64,000 nt of DNA, from positions 4,154,001 to 4,218,000 of the forward strand of contig OW818666.1 of assembly GCA_942493035.1 (NCBI GenBank). Reading direction: 5' to 3'. Origin of the DNA: WRGT01 sp942493035 (lineage in GTDB: Bacteria > Spirochaetota > UBA4802 > UBA5550). This document shows, piece after piece, positions 1 through 8,486 of the stretch (its first letter is position 1; every line of letters begins with the position of its first letter). The notes beneath the pieces are model-generated. The model saw only the letters and a list, made by a program, of their open reading frames with translations, made no database searches and had not been told where the DNA came from. The position numbers and the translations under genes are program-made.

Positions 1-10
1 GATAAGTCTC

Positions 11-952
11 ATGAATAATAATCCGTTAAAAATATTTTCCGGTTCGTCAAATAATGCTCTTGCCTCTGAAATTGCCCAGTATCTTGGAACTGAGCTTTCC
101 GGTATTGATCTGAAGAGATTTAAAGATGGTGAAATCTCTGTAAAAATTAAAGACAATGTCAGAGCACATGATGTTTTCATAATTCAGTCGACATGTAATC
201 CATCGAATGACCATATTATGGAACTTCTACTGATTATTGATGCGGCAGTAAGAGCTTCTGCAGCAAGGATTACAGCTGTTATTCCTTATTTCGGTTACGC
301 CCGTCAGGATAGAAAAGTTGAACCCAGGGTTCCTATCTCTGCCAAGGTTGTTTCAAATATAATTCAGGTAACAGGCGCTGATCGGGTCCTTACAATGGAT
401 CTTCATGCTGACCAGATTCAGGGTTTCTTTGATATACCCGTTGATAATCTTTATGCCACACCTATTGCGATTGAGTATTTAATGGGTCTCAATATTGAAA
501 ATGTAGTTGTTGTCTCCCCCGATGCAGGCGGTGTAGATAGAGCAAGATTCCTTGCTAAAAAGATGGATACAAGTCTTGCAATCATAGATAAAAGAAGACC
601 TGAAGCGAATATTTCTGATGTAATGAATGTTATCGGGGAAGTTGCAGGTAAAAATTGTATATTGATAGATGATATTGCTGATACAGCAGGATCTATCTCA
701 AAAGCGGCTCAGGCTTTGAAAGAAAGAGGGGCTCTTGATGTTTACTGTCTTTTTTCTCATCCGGTTCTTTCGGATAAAGCGGCAGATAACTTAAAAGGAG
801 CTGATTTTAAAGAGATAATTTTTACAAATTCAATTCCGCTTCCTGAGGATAAAAGGCTCAGTAATATGAAAGTTCTCTCAATTGCACCTTTGTTCGGTGA
901 AGCAATCAGGAGAATACATAATGGAGAATCTGTAAGTTCTCTTTTTATATAA
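11..952 (+). CDS. prs: Ribose-phosphate pyrophosphokinase (PRPP synthetase)
   Basis: Makes PRPP from ribose 5-phosphate and ATP in the cytoplasm, feeding nucleotide, His and Trp synthesis. The 313 aa match the family length of about 310-320. Visible motifs are YARQDRK (residues 96-102), DLHADQIQGFF (130-140, catalytic His132), IIDKRRP with Lys194, and the PRPP loop LIDDIADTAGS (about 218-228). The start ATG lies only 10 bases into the window, so its promoter is outside. It is followed by rplY and pth on the same strand, a common bacterial order. The call is firm. Confidence 0.97.
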   Translation: MNNNPLKIFSGSSNNALASEIAQYLGTELSGIDLKRFKDGEISVKIKDNVRAHDVFIIQSTCNPSNDHIMELLLIIDAAVRASAARITAVIPYFGYARQDRKVEPRVPISAKVVSNIIQVTGADRVLTMDLHADQIQGFFDIPVDNLYATPIAIEYLMGLNIENVVVVSPDAGGVDRARFLAKKMDTSLAIIDKRRPEANISDVMNVIGEVAGKNCILIDDIADTAGSISKAAQALKERGALDVYCLFSHPVLSDKAADNLKGADFKEIIFTNSIPLPEDKRLSNMKVLSIAPLFGEAIRRIHNGESVSSLFI

Positions 953-1019
953 TCTGATCAAAATCTTTATTTTTAATAATAATGGTAATAATAGTAAGTG
1001 TTAATAAGGGGTAATTTAA

Positions 1020-1619
1020 ATGAGCGCAAAATCATTAACAGCAGTAGCAAGAACTGCAACAGGGAAGAATAATAATAACAGACTCAGAGTGGAAGGATTT
1101 ATTCCAGCTGTTGTATATTCACATGGCAAATCTGAAGCTATAAAGATACAGGAAAAAGAATTTTCAACTCTTTTCAAGGGTCATATCTCTGAAAGTGTTA
1201 TTTTTGATCTTCATATGGATGGTCATACAGATATAATGGCATTCGTAAAAGATTTCCAGAGAGATCCGGTAACAAGTAAAATACTTCATCTTGATCTTTT
1301 CAAAGTTACAAAAAGTGAAAAAATTAAAACACATGTCCCTGTTGAATTAACCGGTACTCCGGCAGGTATTAAAATGGGCGGTATCCTTAAATATGGTGAA
1401 AGAGAACTGATGATTCACTGTTTACCAAATAATCTGCCTGCAAAAATAACAATAGATATTTCTAAAATGGTACCAGGTGATACAATTCATGTAAGTGATA
1501 TTGTTCATGGCGAAGAGTATGAAATTCTTACTACTGCTAACAATGTTGTGGTTGCTGTTGAGAAACCAAAAGCAGCAGCAGATGAAGCAGAACAGGGTGC
1601 AGATTCCGGGAAGGAATAA
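1020..1619 (+). CDS. rplY: 50S ribosomal protein L25/general stress protein Ctc
   Basis: Binds 5S rRNA in the large ribosomal subunit. At 199 aa it is the long Ctc form: an N-terminal L25 domain (about residues 1-95, with RVEGFIPAVVYSHGK) plus the C-terminal Ctc beta domain (HVPVELTGTPAGIKMGGIL) and an acidic Ala/Glu-rich tail. An AGGGG ribosome-binding site sits 7 bases before the ATG. It lies 67 bp after prs and 95 bp before pth, probably in one transcript with both. No anomalies were seen. Confidence 0.95.
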   Translation: MSAKSLTAVARTATGKNNNNRLRVEGFIPAVVYSHGKSEAIKIQEKEFSTLFKGHISESVIFDLHMDGHTDIMAFVKDFQRDPVTSKILHLDLFKVTKSEKIKTHVPVELTGTPAGIKMGGILKYGERELMIHCLPNNLPAKITIDISKMVPGDTIHVSDIVHGEEYEILTTANNVVVAVEKPKAAADEAEQGADSGKE

Positions 1620-1714
1620 TTCTTCAGCCCGGGAATTAAATTTTTTATGAAACTTTATAACCGGCTGAGTGTCTTATTAAAGTCGGTTAACAGTTTTCTA
1701 AAGGGGTATATTTA

Positions 1715-2350
1715 TTGAAATTAATAGTCGGTTTCGGTAATCCGGGCGAAAGATTTGCAAATAACAGACAGAATATCGGTTTTAAAGTAATCGATATTGT
1801 GGCTAATAATGAGAACATCGAAGTTCGAATTAAAAAGAAAAAATCTATAATCGGCCGCGGAAAAATACAGAAAAATGACGTTGTACTCCTCAAACCTCAG
1901 ACTTTTGTGACTCTCATCGGAGAGTCTGTTTTATACATAGCTTCATTCCTGAGAATAAATGTTAAAGATATTATCTGTATTGTAGAGGATTCATCGCTTG
2001 ATCTTGGTGAGTTGAGAATTGACTATCTTCAGTCAGATCTTAATCATGCAGGCGTAGATTCCATGGCCGTAGCCCTTAAATCTGAGAAGTTTGCAAAGGT
2101 CAGGGTTGGAGTCGGAGAGTGTCCCGAGGGTACTTCGATGGAAGATTATCTTTTACAGGATTTTACGTTTGAGGAAAACCTCCTTTTAATAGATATACTC
2201 AATAAGGCGGAGCAGGCAGTCAGAATGCTTGTTACGAACAATATTGAAGATGTTCAGGAGAAATATAATCCTGAAGGGGCTCCAAAGATCAAGAAAAGAC
2301 AGGTTAAGGCTATTCATATAGATCACCGCAAATCACAAAAAAACAGTTAA
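1715..2350 (+). CDS. pth: Peptidyl-tRNA hydrolase family protein with degenerate active site
   Basis: By position (prs-rplY-pth) and fold (KLIVGFGNPGERF start, KPQTF, V-ED-LDL) this is the bacterial Pth family, which releases peptides from peptidyl-tRNA. It begins with TTG behind AAAGGGG; no better ATG exists near the conserved MKLIVG start. Key residues differ from E. coli Pth: catalytic His20 is Gln19, Asn68 is Thr66, and Asn114 is Ala112. Asn9 (Asn10) and Asp92 (Asp93) are kept. The 211 aa exceed the usual 190 or so because of a basic C-terminal tail. Family membership is clear; hydrolase activity is doubtful, and a second enzyme may exist elsewhere. Confidence 0.85.
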   Translation: MKLIVGFGNPGERFANNRQNIGFKVIDIVANNENIEVRIKKKKSIIGRGKIQKNDVVLLKPQTFVTLIGESVLYIASFLRINVKDIICIVEDSSLDLGELRIDYLQSDLNHAGVDSMAVALKSEKFAKVRVGVGECPEGTSMEDYLLQDFTFEENLLLIDILNKAEQAVRMLVTNNIEDVQEKYNPEGAPKIKKRQVKAIHIDHRKSQKNS

Positions 2351-2452
2351 ATTTACAATCTGACTGTCATTTCAAGTTTCTATATTATCCAGACTACTGT
2401 TTTTGCAATTCAGTCATTATTCCACATCTGGTCTTAAACTTCATTAATTATT

Positions 2453-2484
2453 ATATCAGCTGTAGTTCCAAAAACAGCTGATAT
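2453..2484 (+). terminator. Candidate terminator after pth
   Basis: An 11-bp perfect stem (ATATCAGCTGT with its complement) closes a 10-base loop about 100 bp after the pth stop. The T tract is weak (TCTCTTTT a few bases later), so the role is inferred. Confidence 0.45.
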
Positions 2485-2614
2485 ATGCTCTCTTTTAAAA
2501 AATTATAATCAACTTAATAAAGTTAAGCGACTTACTTCTGAGATACACTATTTTAATAACATCGAATCCATTTTTTCTTGACTTTATCTATTCAGTAGAT
2601 ATTATAATTTTGAT

Positions 2615-2733
2615 CAGTAATTATTCCTAAATATAATTTTTAGTGTAAAAACCAAAAATTATATATCCCCGCGCCTTCGGCGGCGGGGATAATAGAGTTT
2701 TTTAACTTTGGAAAATTTAAGGAATAAATACTG
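2615..2733 (+). mobile_element. MITE-like element family 1, copy 1
   Basis: A 119-bp non-coding element with imperfect terminal inverted repeats: CAGTAATTATTCCT on the left and the complement of CAGTATTTATTCCT on the right. A GC-rich hairpin (CCCCGCG-CTTCGG-CGGCGGGG) sits in the centre. It is flanked exactly by a perfect 9-bp direct repeat, AATTTTGAT (2606-2614 and 2734-2742), the signature of transposition. It carries no transposase. It lies between pth and the exported-protein gene. Related copies lie at 5258, 14083 and 56946. Confidence 0.85.
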
Positions 2734-2796
2734 AATTTTGATTCAATGAAAATTATTTTTCATCATTTTTTCTCTAAATAGGATTCGGGGGTTTTT

Positions 2797-3561
2797 ATGC
2801 TTAAAAAAAGGTTTTTAGTGTTATTTATTGTTATAAATATTTTTGGTGCATTTAATGCAGGATATTCTCAAAGTGAAGAGAAAAAGTTCAATCAGCAGTA
2901 TAATCCTGTGTCTCTTATTAAAAGATTAAGTTATGAAAATTTTAAGAATATTAAACTTCTCCGTTCGGCTATTATGAATTACGGCGGGGGCGAAGCTGAA
3001 GTACAGAAATTAATTGATCAGTATGCAGATGCGACTGCACTTTATTTTGAAGATAAAGTTGAAGAATCAGCGGCTAAGTTCAGTGAAAACGAAAAAGAGA
3101 TTTTTAAAATTGCTAAAAAAATTGCTGCTGATTACAGCAAAGATTCATCACAGTTTTTAAATAAAGGGATAAAAAGAAATGTTCAGGTTTCAATACAGCA
3201 GGAAATTGAAGGGAAGACCCGTGATGCTGTAATGGATAAGTATCTTGATAATGCTAAATCAGCTAATAAACGTGCCAGTTCTATATTGGACGATTATAAA
3301 TATTCCAATGAAAAAAATACAGGTTCTGCACAGCGTTTGATAACTTCAATATATTATTACAGGCTGGCTAAACAGAATCTTTTTCTCATGTATCAGGCGC
3401 ACATTGAGTCTATGAAACTTGATGAAGATAAAAAGAAAGATAGAGATATGAAAGATCAGTTGTATGACAAGATGCTAAAAGAAGATTACAAAGAGGATTA
3501 CAAGAAGGATCTTCAGGATAATAAAAACAAAGTGTTTACATCTATGGAGAAAAAAATCTGA
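2797..3561 (+). CDS. Exported alpha-helical protein of unknown function
   Basis: 254 aa, family not recognised. An N-terminal Sec signal peptide (MLKKRFLVLFIVINIFGAF, probably cleaved near GYSQ-SE) directs it out of the cytoplasm. The rest is predicted helical and rich in Lys, Asp and Gln, with a very charged tail (KEDYKEDYKKDLQDNKNK) that could form coiled coil. A GGGGG ribosome-binding site precedes the ATG. It stands alone downstream of a MITE-like copy and ends one base before the convergent HEAT-repeat gene. A periplasmic location is inferred from the signal peptide only. Confidence 0.75.
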   Translation: MLKKRFLVLFIVINIFGAFNAGYSQSEEKKFNQQYNPVSLIKRLSYENFKNIKLLRSAIMNYGGGEAEVQKLIDQYADATALYFEDKVEESAAKFSENEKEIFKIAKKIAADYSKDSSQFLNKGIKRNVQVSIQQEIEGKTRDAVMDKYLDNAKSANKRASSILDDYKYSNEKNTGSAQRLITSIYYYRLAKQNLFLMYQAHIESMKLDEDKKKDRDMKDQLYDKMLKEDYKEDYKKDLQDNKNKVFTSMEKKI

Positions 3562-4356
3562 TTACAGAGGAATGATTATCTCCTCCTGCTTTAGTGCTTG
3601 CAGAGATAAGATCCGTATATCTTTATCTCTGTGAGTCAATAGCGTTATAATTCTTTTTTTTGTTTTATCATCAATCTTATATCCCTTAATTTTATTAAGA
3701 GCAGCTTTAAGAAGATAAAGGCCGCTGTTTTTATTATTTATAATTTTTGTTAATTCTGAATATATTAAAGGATCTTTGATTGTAATATTTGAAATACATG
3801 CAAGTTTAATTGAAACATTATTATCCCTCATTGCGTTAAGAATTATATCTATATATTTAATCTGAATTTCCGGATCATTTATTTTCATAAGACCTGCTAA
3901 TGAAGCTTCTCTTACAAGCCAGTTTTTATCTTTCAATCCTTTAACAAAAATATATTCATTTTTAATATTTTGATATTCACCGAGTGCTGTAAAAGCAAAA
4001 AAACGGGCGTTGGAGTTTTCATCCGTTAAAGCTAATTCTCCGATTTTTTCCTCCGCGGCAGGGGCTTTGATTTTAATAAAAATTTTAAGGGCTTCGATTC
4101 TTATTTTAGAGTGCGAATCATCCAGAGCTTTAAATACAAGGAGAATGGAATTTTTTGCGTAGATTGAATCAGAATATTGCGACACACTCTTTATAGCTTT
4201 CAATCTTGTTTCCCAGTTATCTGAATTATAATCAGTAACTGCTATAGTTATATTATTCTGAATTTCGGCATCACTTGAGAATTTAACAGCAGTGCTGCAT
4301 TTTAATAAAAACAATATCTGTATAAAAATTAATACTATAATTGAGTTTCGTAACAT
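3562..4356 (-). CDS. HEAT-repeat lipoprotein
   Basis: The start at 4356 gives MLRNSIIVLIFIQILFLLKC, a lipoprotein signal peptide with lipobox LLKC; a longer reading from 4413 would overlap the upstream gene by about 50 bp and bury the signal. About five HEAT-like helical repeats follow (for example NWETRLKAIKSVSQ, KIRIEALKIFIKI, NARFFAFTALGEY, NWLVREASLAGLMKI), which usually serve protein binding. It begins 7 bp after the FecR-domain gene stop, so the two are probably cotranscribed. Its partner is unknown. Length is 264 aa from this start. Confidence 0.75.
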   Translation of the reverse strand: MLRNSIIVLIFIQILFLLKCSTAVKFSSDAEIQNNITIAVTDYNSDNWETRLKAIKSVSQYSDSIYAKNSILLVFKALDDSHSKIRIEALKIFIKIKAPAAEEKIGELALTDENSNARFFAFTALGEYQNIKNEYIFVKGLKDKNWLVREASLAGLMKINDPEIQIKYIDIILNAMRDNNVSIKLACISNITIKDPLIYSELTKIINNKNSGLYLLKAALNKIKGYKIDDKTKKRIITLLTHRDKDIRILSLQALKQEEIIIPL

Positions 4357-4363
4357 TAAATTG

Positions 4364-5089
4364 CTATTTCTTTTCAATAAAAAACCAGTCCACAGGGCCG
4401 TTTTTTTTATCATACTTAAGAATACGGTCCTTATCTTTTGTTAAAAAATGTCTTTTAAGCCATGATGTTCTTAGTGTGATATTAACATCTGCCGGTGCTG
4501 CAGGAGGAGTGCTTTTTTTTAGAAATGATTCCTGACCGCTTTTTACAACGTATGCCTCGATTATCGAAGGATCGATATTTGCAAAACCGGCTTCTCCTTT
4601 ATATACAAACAAACCTGTTTCGCTGGAGCCGGTAATGATACTCATAGATGCAGAGACCGATTTGATAATTGCAGTTCTCGTTTTAATAACGAGCGATGCA
4701 TCAGAGAAATCATTTTCCTGAATTATTTTAAAACTTCCATAATCTGAAAATATATTTGTAAGTGTTTTATCTCTTTTGTTTATAATACTGAAAATAATCA
4801 GATCTGAATTTTCCATTAAGTCTATAGCAGTTCCGTCATTCAGAAGTATAGATGTTATAGACTTTTTGCCAGTTTCTATTCTGTCCCCCGGGAAAATCAG
4901 TTTATCCTCACGGGTGCAGTCATCAGAATCACAGTTTATATTTGTTTTTTTTACATATCCGTTCTTTTTAACTATTCTCCCAATGCTGATGCTTTCTGCA
5001 TAAGTAAAAGTCTGGAACAGAAATATGAGAAGGGTGATTTTAATTATTGATTTGATATCTGTTCTCCTGTTTATAATTTTTTTATCCAA
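4364..5089 (-). CDS. FecR-domain exported protein
   Basis: 241 aa. It starts at TTG (MDKKIINRR) and has a hydrophobic signal segment (IIKITLLIFLFQTFTYA). A FecR-like domain follows: V-KKNGYVKK, then LIFPGDRIETGKKSITSILLNDGTAIDLMENSDL, a beta-rich motif common in exported spirochaete and Bacteroidetes proteins. A Pro-rich stretch (STPPAAPADV) precedes the tail. It lies 7 bp upstream of the HEAT-repeat lipoprotein and is probably cotranscribed with it. No iron sensor or sigma factor is nearby, so classical FecR signalling is unlikely; an envelope structural role is more plausible. Confidence 0.7.
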   Translation of the reverse strand: MDKKIINRRTDIKSIIKITLLIFLFQTFTYAESISIGRIVKKNGYVKKTNINCDSDDCTREDKLIFPGDRIETGKKSITSILLNDGTAIDLMENSDLIIFSIINKRDKTLTNIFSDYGSFKIIQENDFSDASLVIKTRTAIIKSVSASMSIITGSSETGLFVYKGEAGFANIDPSIIEAYVVKSGQESFLKKSTPPAAPADVNITLRTSWLKRHFLTKDKDRILKYDKKNGPVDWFFIEKK

Positions 5090-5105
5090 TATGTTATGTC
5101 ATTAA

Positions 5106-5190
5106 TTGTTCTCAAAACTGTAGAGCTTGTATCTCTGCAGCGCCTACTGCACGGTAGAGAGCATTTTTCCCATCAGTTTATAAATACTGT
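5106..5190. repeat. Palindromic repeat family 2, copy A
   Basis: An imperfect palindrome of about 85 bp with core TCTCTGCAGCGCC-TACTG-CACGGTAGAGA followed by GCATTTTTCCCATC. The outer arms (TTGTTCTCAAAACTG and the complement of CAGTATTTATAAACTG) resemble those at 16987, 23217, 44861 and 50237. It lies in the leader of the minus-strand FecR gene. Confidence 0.55.
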
Positions 5191-5257
5191 TCATACATGT
5201 GTTTTTAAGAAAAGCATTTATTCAGTAAGTTACTTCTTTCAGATTATTTTTATAAAT

Positions 5258-5385
5258 CAATATTTATTCCTTAATTTTTATAGAGTATAAAAAGATCTAT
5301 TATCCCCGGCGCCGAAGGCGGCGGGGATATGTATTTTTTGTTTTTCACACTAAATTTTTATTTTTCGAATAATCAATAATTACTG
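5258..5385 (-). mobile_element. MITE-like element family 1, copy 2 (reverse orientation)
   Basis: About 128 bp in the opposite orientation to copy 1, with the central hairpin CCCCGGCGCCGAAGGCGGCGGGG. Ends are CAATATTTATTCC and ATAATTACTG. It is flanked by a perfect 9-bp direct repeat TTTATAAAT (5249-5257 and 5386-5394). Its right end supplies the last Gln codon and the stop codon of the transglycosylase gene. Confidence 0.85.
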
Positions 5386-7680
5386 TTTATAAATAGATTC
5401 ATATTGAATTAGACATTTTTTTGTTCTGAAAATATAATCCCTTGTTTCATCAAATGGTGTGAATTCTGCAAAATAATCAATATCTTTATTAACCGGTCTT
5501 TTTTTCCATTTGCTGACATTTCCGGCGCCGGCATTATACGCTGCTGCCATATATTCAATCTGACTATCAAAATATTTATTCAGCCATGCTATATAATTTG
5601 ATCCGAACTTTATAGATGTGCATGGATCAAATAGGTCGTACTTTGAAGCACTGATTTTTTTCGAAATATCTTTAGCGGTATCCGGCATAAGCTGCATAAG
5701 ACCAGACGCACCAACTGGTGATACTGCCCTGTGGTTGAAGTTTGATTCCACTTTTATCATGGCAAGTATGAGTTCAGGCTTAACTGAATTTTTTTTAGTT
5801 GCATCATCTACGCAATCTGCAAAAGCATATGGGTAGAGTGCCGCGGCAAAGTTTTGAGGTATAAGAGAAAGGTTTTCCTTCAGTTCAAGGAGGTTCAAAA
5901 GTTTGAAACTATAAAGAGTTGAAAAATTATAATATCTGTATTTCATTGAATAAACTGTTAATGCAAGAGCCAGATCTATCTGTGCTTCTTTATCATTTTC
6001 CGGAAAAAGTTTTATTTCTCGGTTTATTGCTTCTATATCCCCTGCATAAAAGTATAATTCCATGTGTTTCACAAGCAGCTTATATCTGGAAGTGTAATGC
6101 GGATTATTCATTAAATCAGCCAGTTTTTTATAAGGGGATGTAACGGCTGTATCCAGTTGTTCTAATCTTTCCGTATAGGAAGTGGTATATCCGTTTTTTA
6201 TAAAGAGCAGTGCGTGATAAAGTTGTAACTCATTACTATTGTTTTTTTTAGCGGCTTGTTGAAATTTAGTTAACAGTTCTGATGTTTCCAGTTTATCGGC
6301 GTATAATTTAAGAAGAGATAAAGTGTGATATGAGTCCGGATTATTTACAGCAAGCTCTTCAAGAATTTTAATGTAGTTTAGTGAATTATTGTCTGCAGCT
6401 GATATTTTATTCATCCAGAATCTGCAGTATGATGTATAACTGTTATCGGGGTATCTGTTTATCCCTCTGGTGAAGTAATCAACAGCCTTCTGTTTGTTAG
6501 AGTAGTTCATATAGAAACGGCCCATTAACCATATAAAACGTCCACACTGAATTTCTTCGGGAAACTTTTCTATATACATCTCCATGTACCTGATAAACTC
6601 AGGATTTTTTTTACTTTCATAAAAAAATGAAAGTCTTGTCAGAACTTTTTCAGATATTTTTATATCTGATGATGAGATAAGTCTGGTGTAGACTTTAACT
6701 GCCTTAATCTTTTTTCCCATTTCCCATAGTATATTCGCGTGTTCCAGTAAAAGCTCATCATAACCGGATTTACCTTCTCTCTCTTTGAGAAATTCTGCCG
6801 CTTCCGGAGAATTTTTGATAGTGTGCATTTTCAGTATTATCATTTGACCATCAGATGATTCCGTTTCCGGAATCGCTGCTTCTGCAAGAGTAAGAGCTCT
6901 GTTGTAATCCTTTGCGTCGTATAGAGCTTTTGCGAATAATATGTTCTTGTCTGCTGAGTCGAGTTTTATCTTTTTCTCAGTTGTCAGGTAAACTAATCGT
7001 TTAGAGGCAACACTGTTCTGCCATACCCCGCCTGCGGATTTTATAACATTTAAATATGATTCAACAGCGTTTTGTAAATCTCCTGCTGATTCATATATTG
7101 CTCCGAGACGTAAATGAATTAACGAAAGGGATTCGCTGTCTTTGTATGATGGGATTATCAGCTGCAGAGCGTCTATGGCGTTTTTAAAACGGTTAAGTTT
7201 TAAAAGAGATCTTGTTCGAAGGAGAACGGAATCCCTGTAGAGTGCTGAATCATCTCTTTCAATGAGATCTGAAAATTTTAAGACATATTCATGTTCCCCA
7301 TAATCATAAAAGATAGATGCAATTTTATAAATTGAATCTCTATAAAAAATACTCTTCTCATTTGGTGATCCGGTAAAACGATAAATCGGATCAGGGAAAA
7401 GCCTTATATTAAAATTAAAATTTTTATCAAAGCAGCTGTTGGTATAGTAAAGCAGGGCTTTCTTTAATTCTTTTTTGTTACGGTATGCACCTGCAAGAAT
7501 ATAATTGTTCTGACAGTTCCCGATCCTTTTGTCGAATTTGTGAATTATAGCTTCAGGCTTGCTGTAAAAAGCTTTTTCAGATAATGATGCTGATAATTCG
7601 TGGTTTATTAACGGTTCTGCAGATGAGAGTGAGATGATAGAAAAAGTAAAAAATAATACTGCTGTGATTTTTTCAATCAT
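5380..7680 (-). CDS. Soluble lytic murein transglycosylase (Slt family)
   Basis: Cleaves peptidoglycan glycan strands with 1,6-anhydro product formation, in the periplasm. 766 aa: signal peptide (MIEKITAVLFFTFSIISLSSA), a long TPR-like superhelix (residues about 25-600), then the catalytic SLT domain with VESNFNHRAVSPVGASGLMQ (Glu645 predicted catalytic), AAAYNAGAGNV and the DETRDYIF tail. It is the last gene of a minus-strand set with the exported protein (1-bp overlap) and the MBL hydrolase. A MITE-like insertion replaced its last codons, removing about eight residues, probably harmless. Confidence 0.9.
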   Translation of the reverse strand: MIEKITAVLFFTFSIISLSSAEPLINHELSASLSEKAFYSKPEAIIHKFDKRIGNCQNNYILAGAYRNKKELKKALLYYTNSCFDKNFNFNIRLFPDPIYRFTGSPNEKSIFYRDSIYKIASIFYDYGEHEYVLKFSDLIERDDSALYRDSVLLRTRSLLKLNRFKNAIDALQLIIPSYKDSESLSLIHLRLGAIYESAGDLQNAVESYLNVIKSAGGVWQNSVASKRLVYLTTEKKIKLDSADKNILFAKALYDAKDYNRALTLAEAAIPETESSDGQMIILKMHTIKNSPEAAEFLKEREGKSGYDELLLEHANILWEMGKKIKAVKVYTRLISSSDIKISEKVLTRLSFFYESKKNPEFIRYMEMYIEKFPEEIQCGRFIWLMGRFYMNYSNKQKAVDYFTRGINRYPDNSYTSYCRFWMNKISAADNNSLNYIKILEELAVNNPDSYHTLSLLKLYADKLETSELLTKFQQAAKKNNSNELQLYHALLFIKNGYTTSYTERLEQLDTAVTSPYKKLADLMNNPHYTSRYKLLVKHMELYFYAGDIEAINREIKLFPENDKEAQIDLALALTVYSMKYRYYNFSTLYSFKLLNLLELKENLSLIPQNFAAALYPYAFADCVDDATKKNSVKPELILAMIKVESNFNHRAVSPVGASGLMQLMPDTAKDISKKISASKYDLFDPCTSIKFGSNYIAWLNKYFDSQIEYMAAAYNAGAGNVSKWKKRPVNKDIDYFAEFTPFDETRDYIFRTKKCLIQYESIYKQ

Positions 7681-8486
7681 CAGTTTTCCAGAATATAGTT
7701 TTTGTACTCAGGAATTTTGTCAAGTTCAGGATTGGATGTAAATGCATCATATATGGAAGCAGAGGTTTCTATTTTATAGAAATTATCAAAATGAATTTTA
7801 TTGTACTTCTCCTGATTTTCAGGGATATATTGGTCTATAAGATCCTTTACTGTATTAAATTTGTTATAATTAATTCGCCCCTTTTTTTCCGGCGGAATTC
7901 TGTTTTCAATTAACGCAATTATCCCGTATCGTTTACAGTATTTTGCATTCTTTATAGCTTTAACATATTCATAAATTTTAATTGAATAATTTTTTTCCGG
8001 GAGGTTGTCCGACATAATTTTAACTTTTTCAGCCCAGTCAGCGGAACGGTATCCAAGAGACATATATTTCTTTGATGCTTTATTTCCGGTTTTAAGCACT
8101 TCAGGTGCTATTTCGTTAAGAAGTAAAGTTGCACTTTCGATTTCGCGGATAGCAATTTTACTGAATAGATTTATAAGTATCAGCTGTGAAGTTCTGATCT
8201 CGTTCATTGCAGGATTAAATGAAAATTTCATATAGAGCATTCGCGAAATCATATCCCGTCTTGATGCTTCGAGAAATAATGCTTTCTCTTCATCGGTTCC
8301 GCTATTTGTTATTGTTGTATTAATAAAGTTCAAAAAATATCTGTTGTCTTTCAGACTTTTTTCTGAATGCCTCTGATTTCCCGCGCTGAGACTCGATTTA
8401 GTTCTCTGGGAATATGAAGGTTGTGCCAGAATAAGCAGTAAAGCTAATATTGATGAAATAAAAGCTGTAATTTTTTTAGAGGTCAA
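7680..8486 (-). CDS. Exported protein of unknown function
   Basis: 268 aa, family not recognised. The signal peptide MTSKKITAFISSILALLLIL with cleavage near SYSQ predicts export. The body is largely helical with no recognisable catalytic motif or Cys residues apart from one. It overlaps the MBL gene upstream by 11 bp and the transglycosylase downstream by 1 bp, so translation of all three is probably coupled. The context suggests a cell-envelope role tied to the transglycosylase, but this is inference from position only. Confidence 0.75.
   Translation of the reverse strand: MTSKKITAFISSILALLLILAQPSYSQRTKSSLSAGNQRHSEKSLKDNRYFLNFINTTITNSGTDEEKALFLEASRRDMISRMLYMKFSFNPAMNEIRTSQLILINLFSKIAIREIESATLLLNEIAPEVLKTGNKASKKYMSLGYRSADWAEKVKIMSDNLPEKNYSIKIYEYVKAIKNAKYCKRYGIIALIENRIPPEKKGRINYNKFNTVKDLIDQYIPENQEKYNKIHFDNFYKIETSASIYDAFTSNPELDKIPEYKNYILEN

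Noticed and set aside
5096..5290. 64-codon open frame
   Set aside because: It consists almost entirely of family 2 and family 1 repeat sequence.
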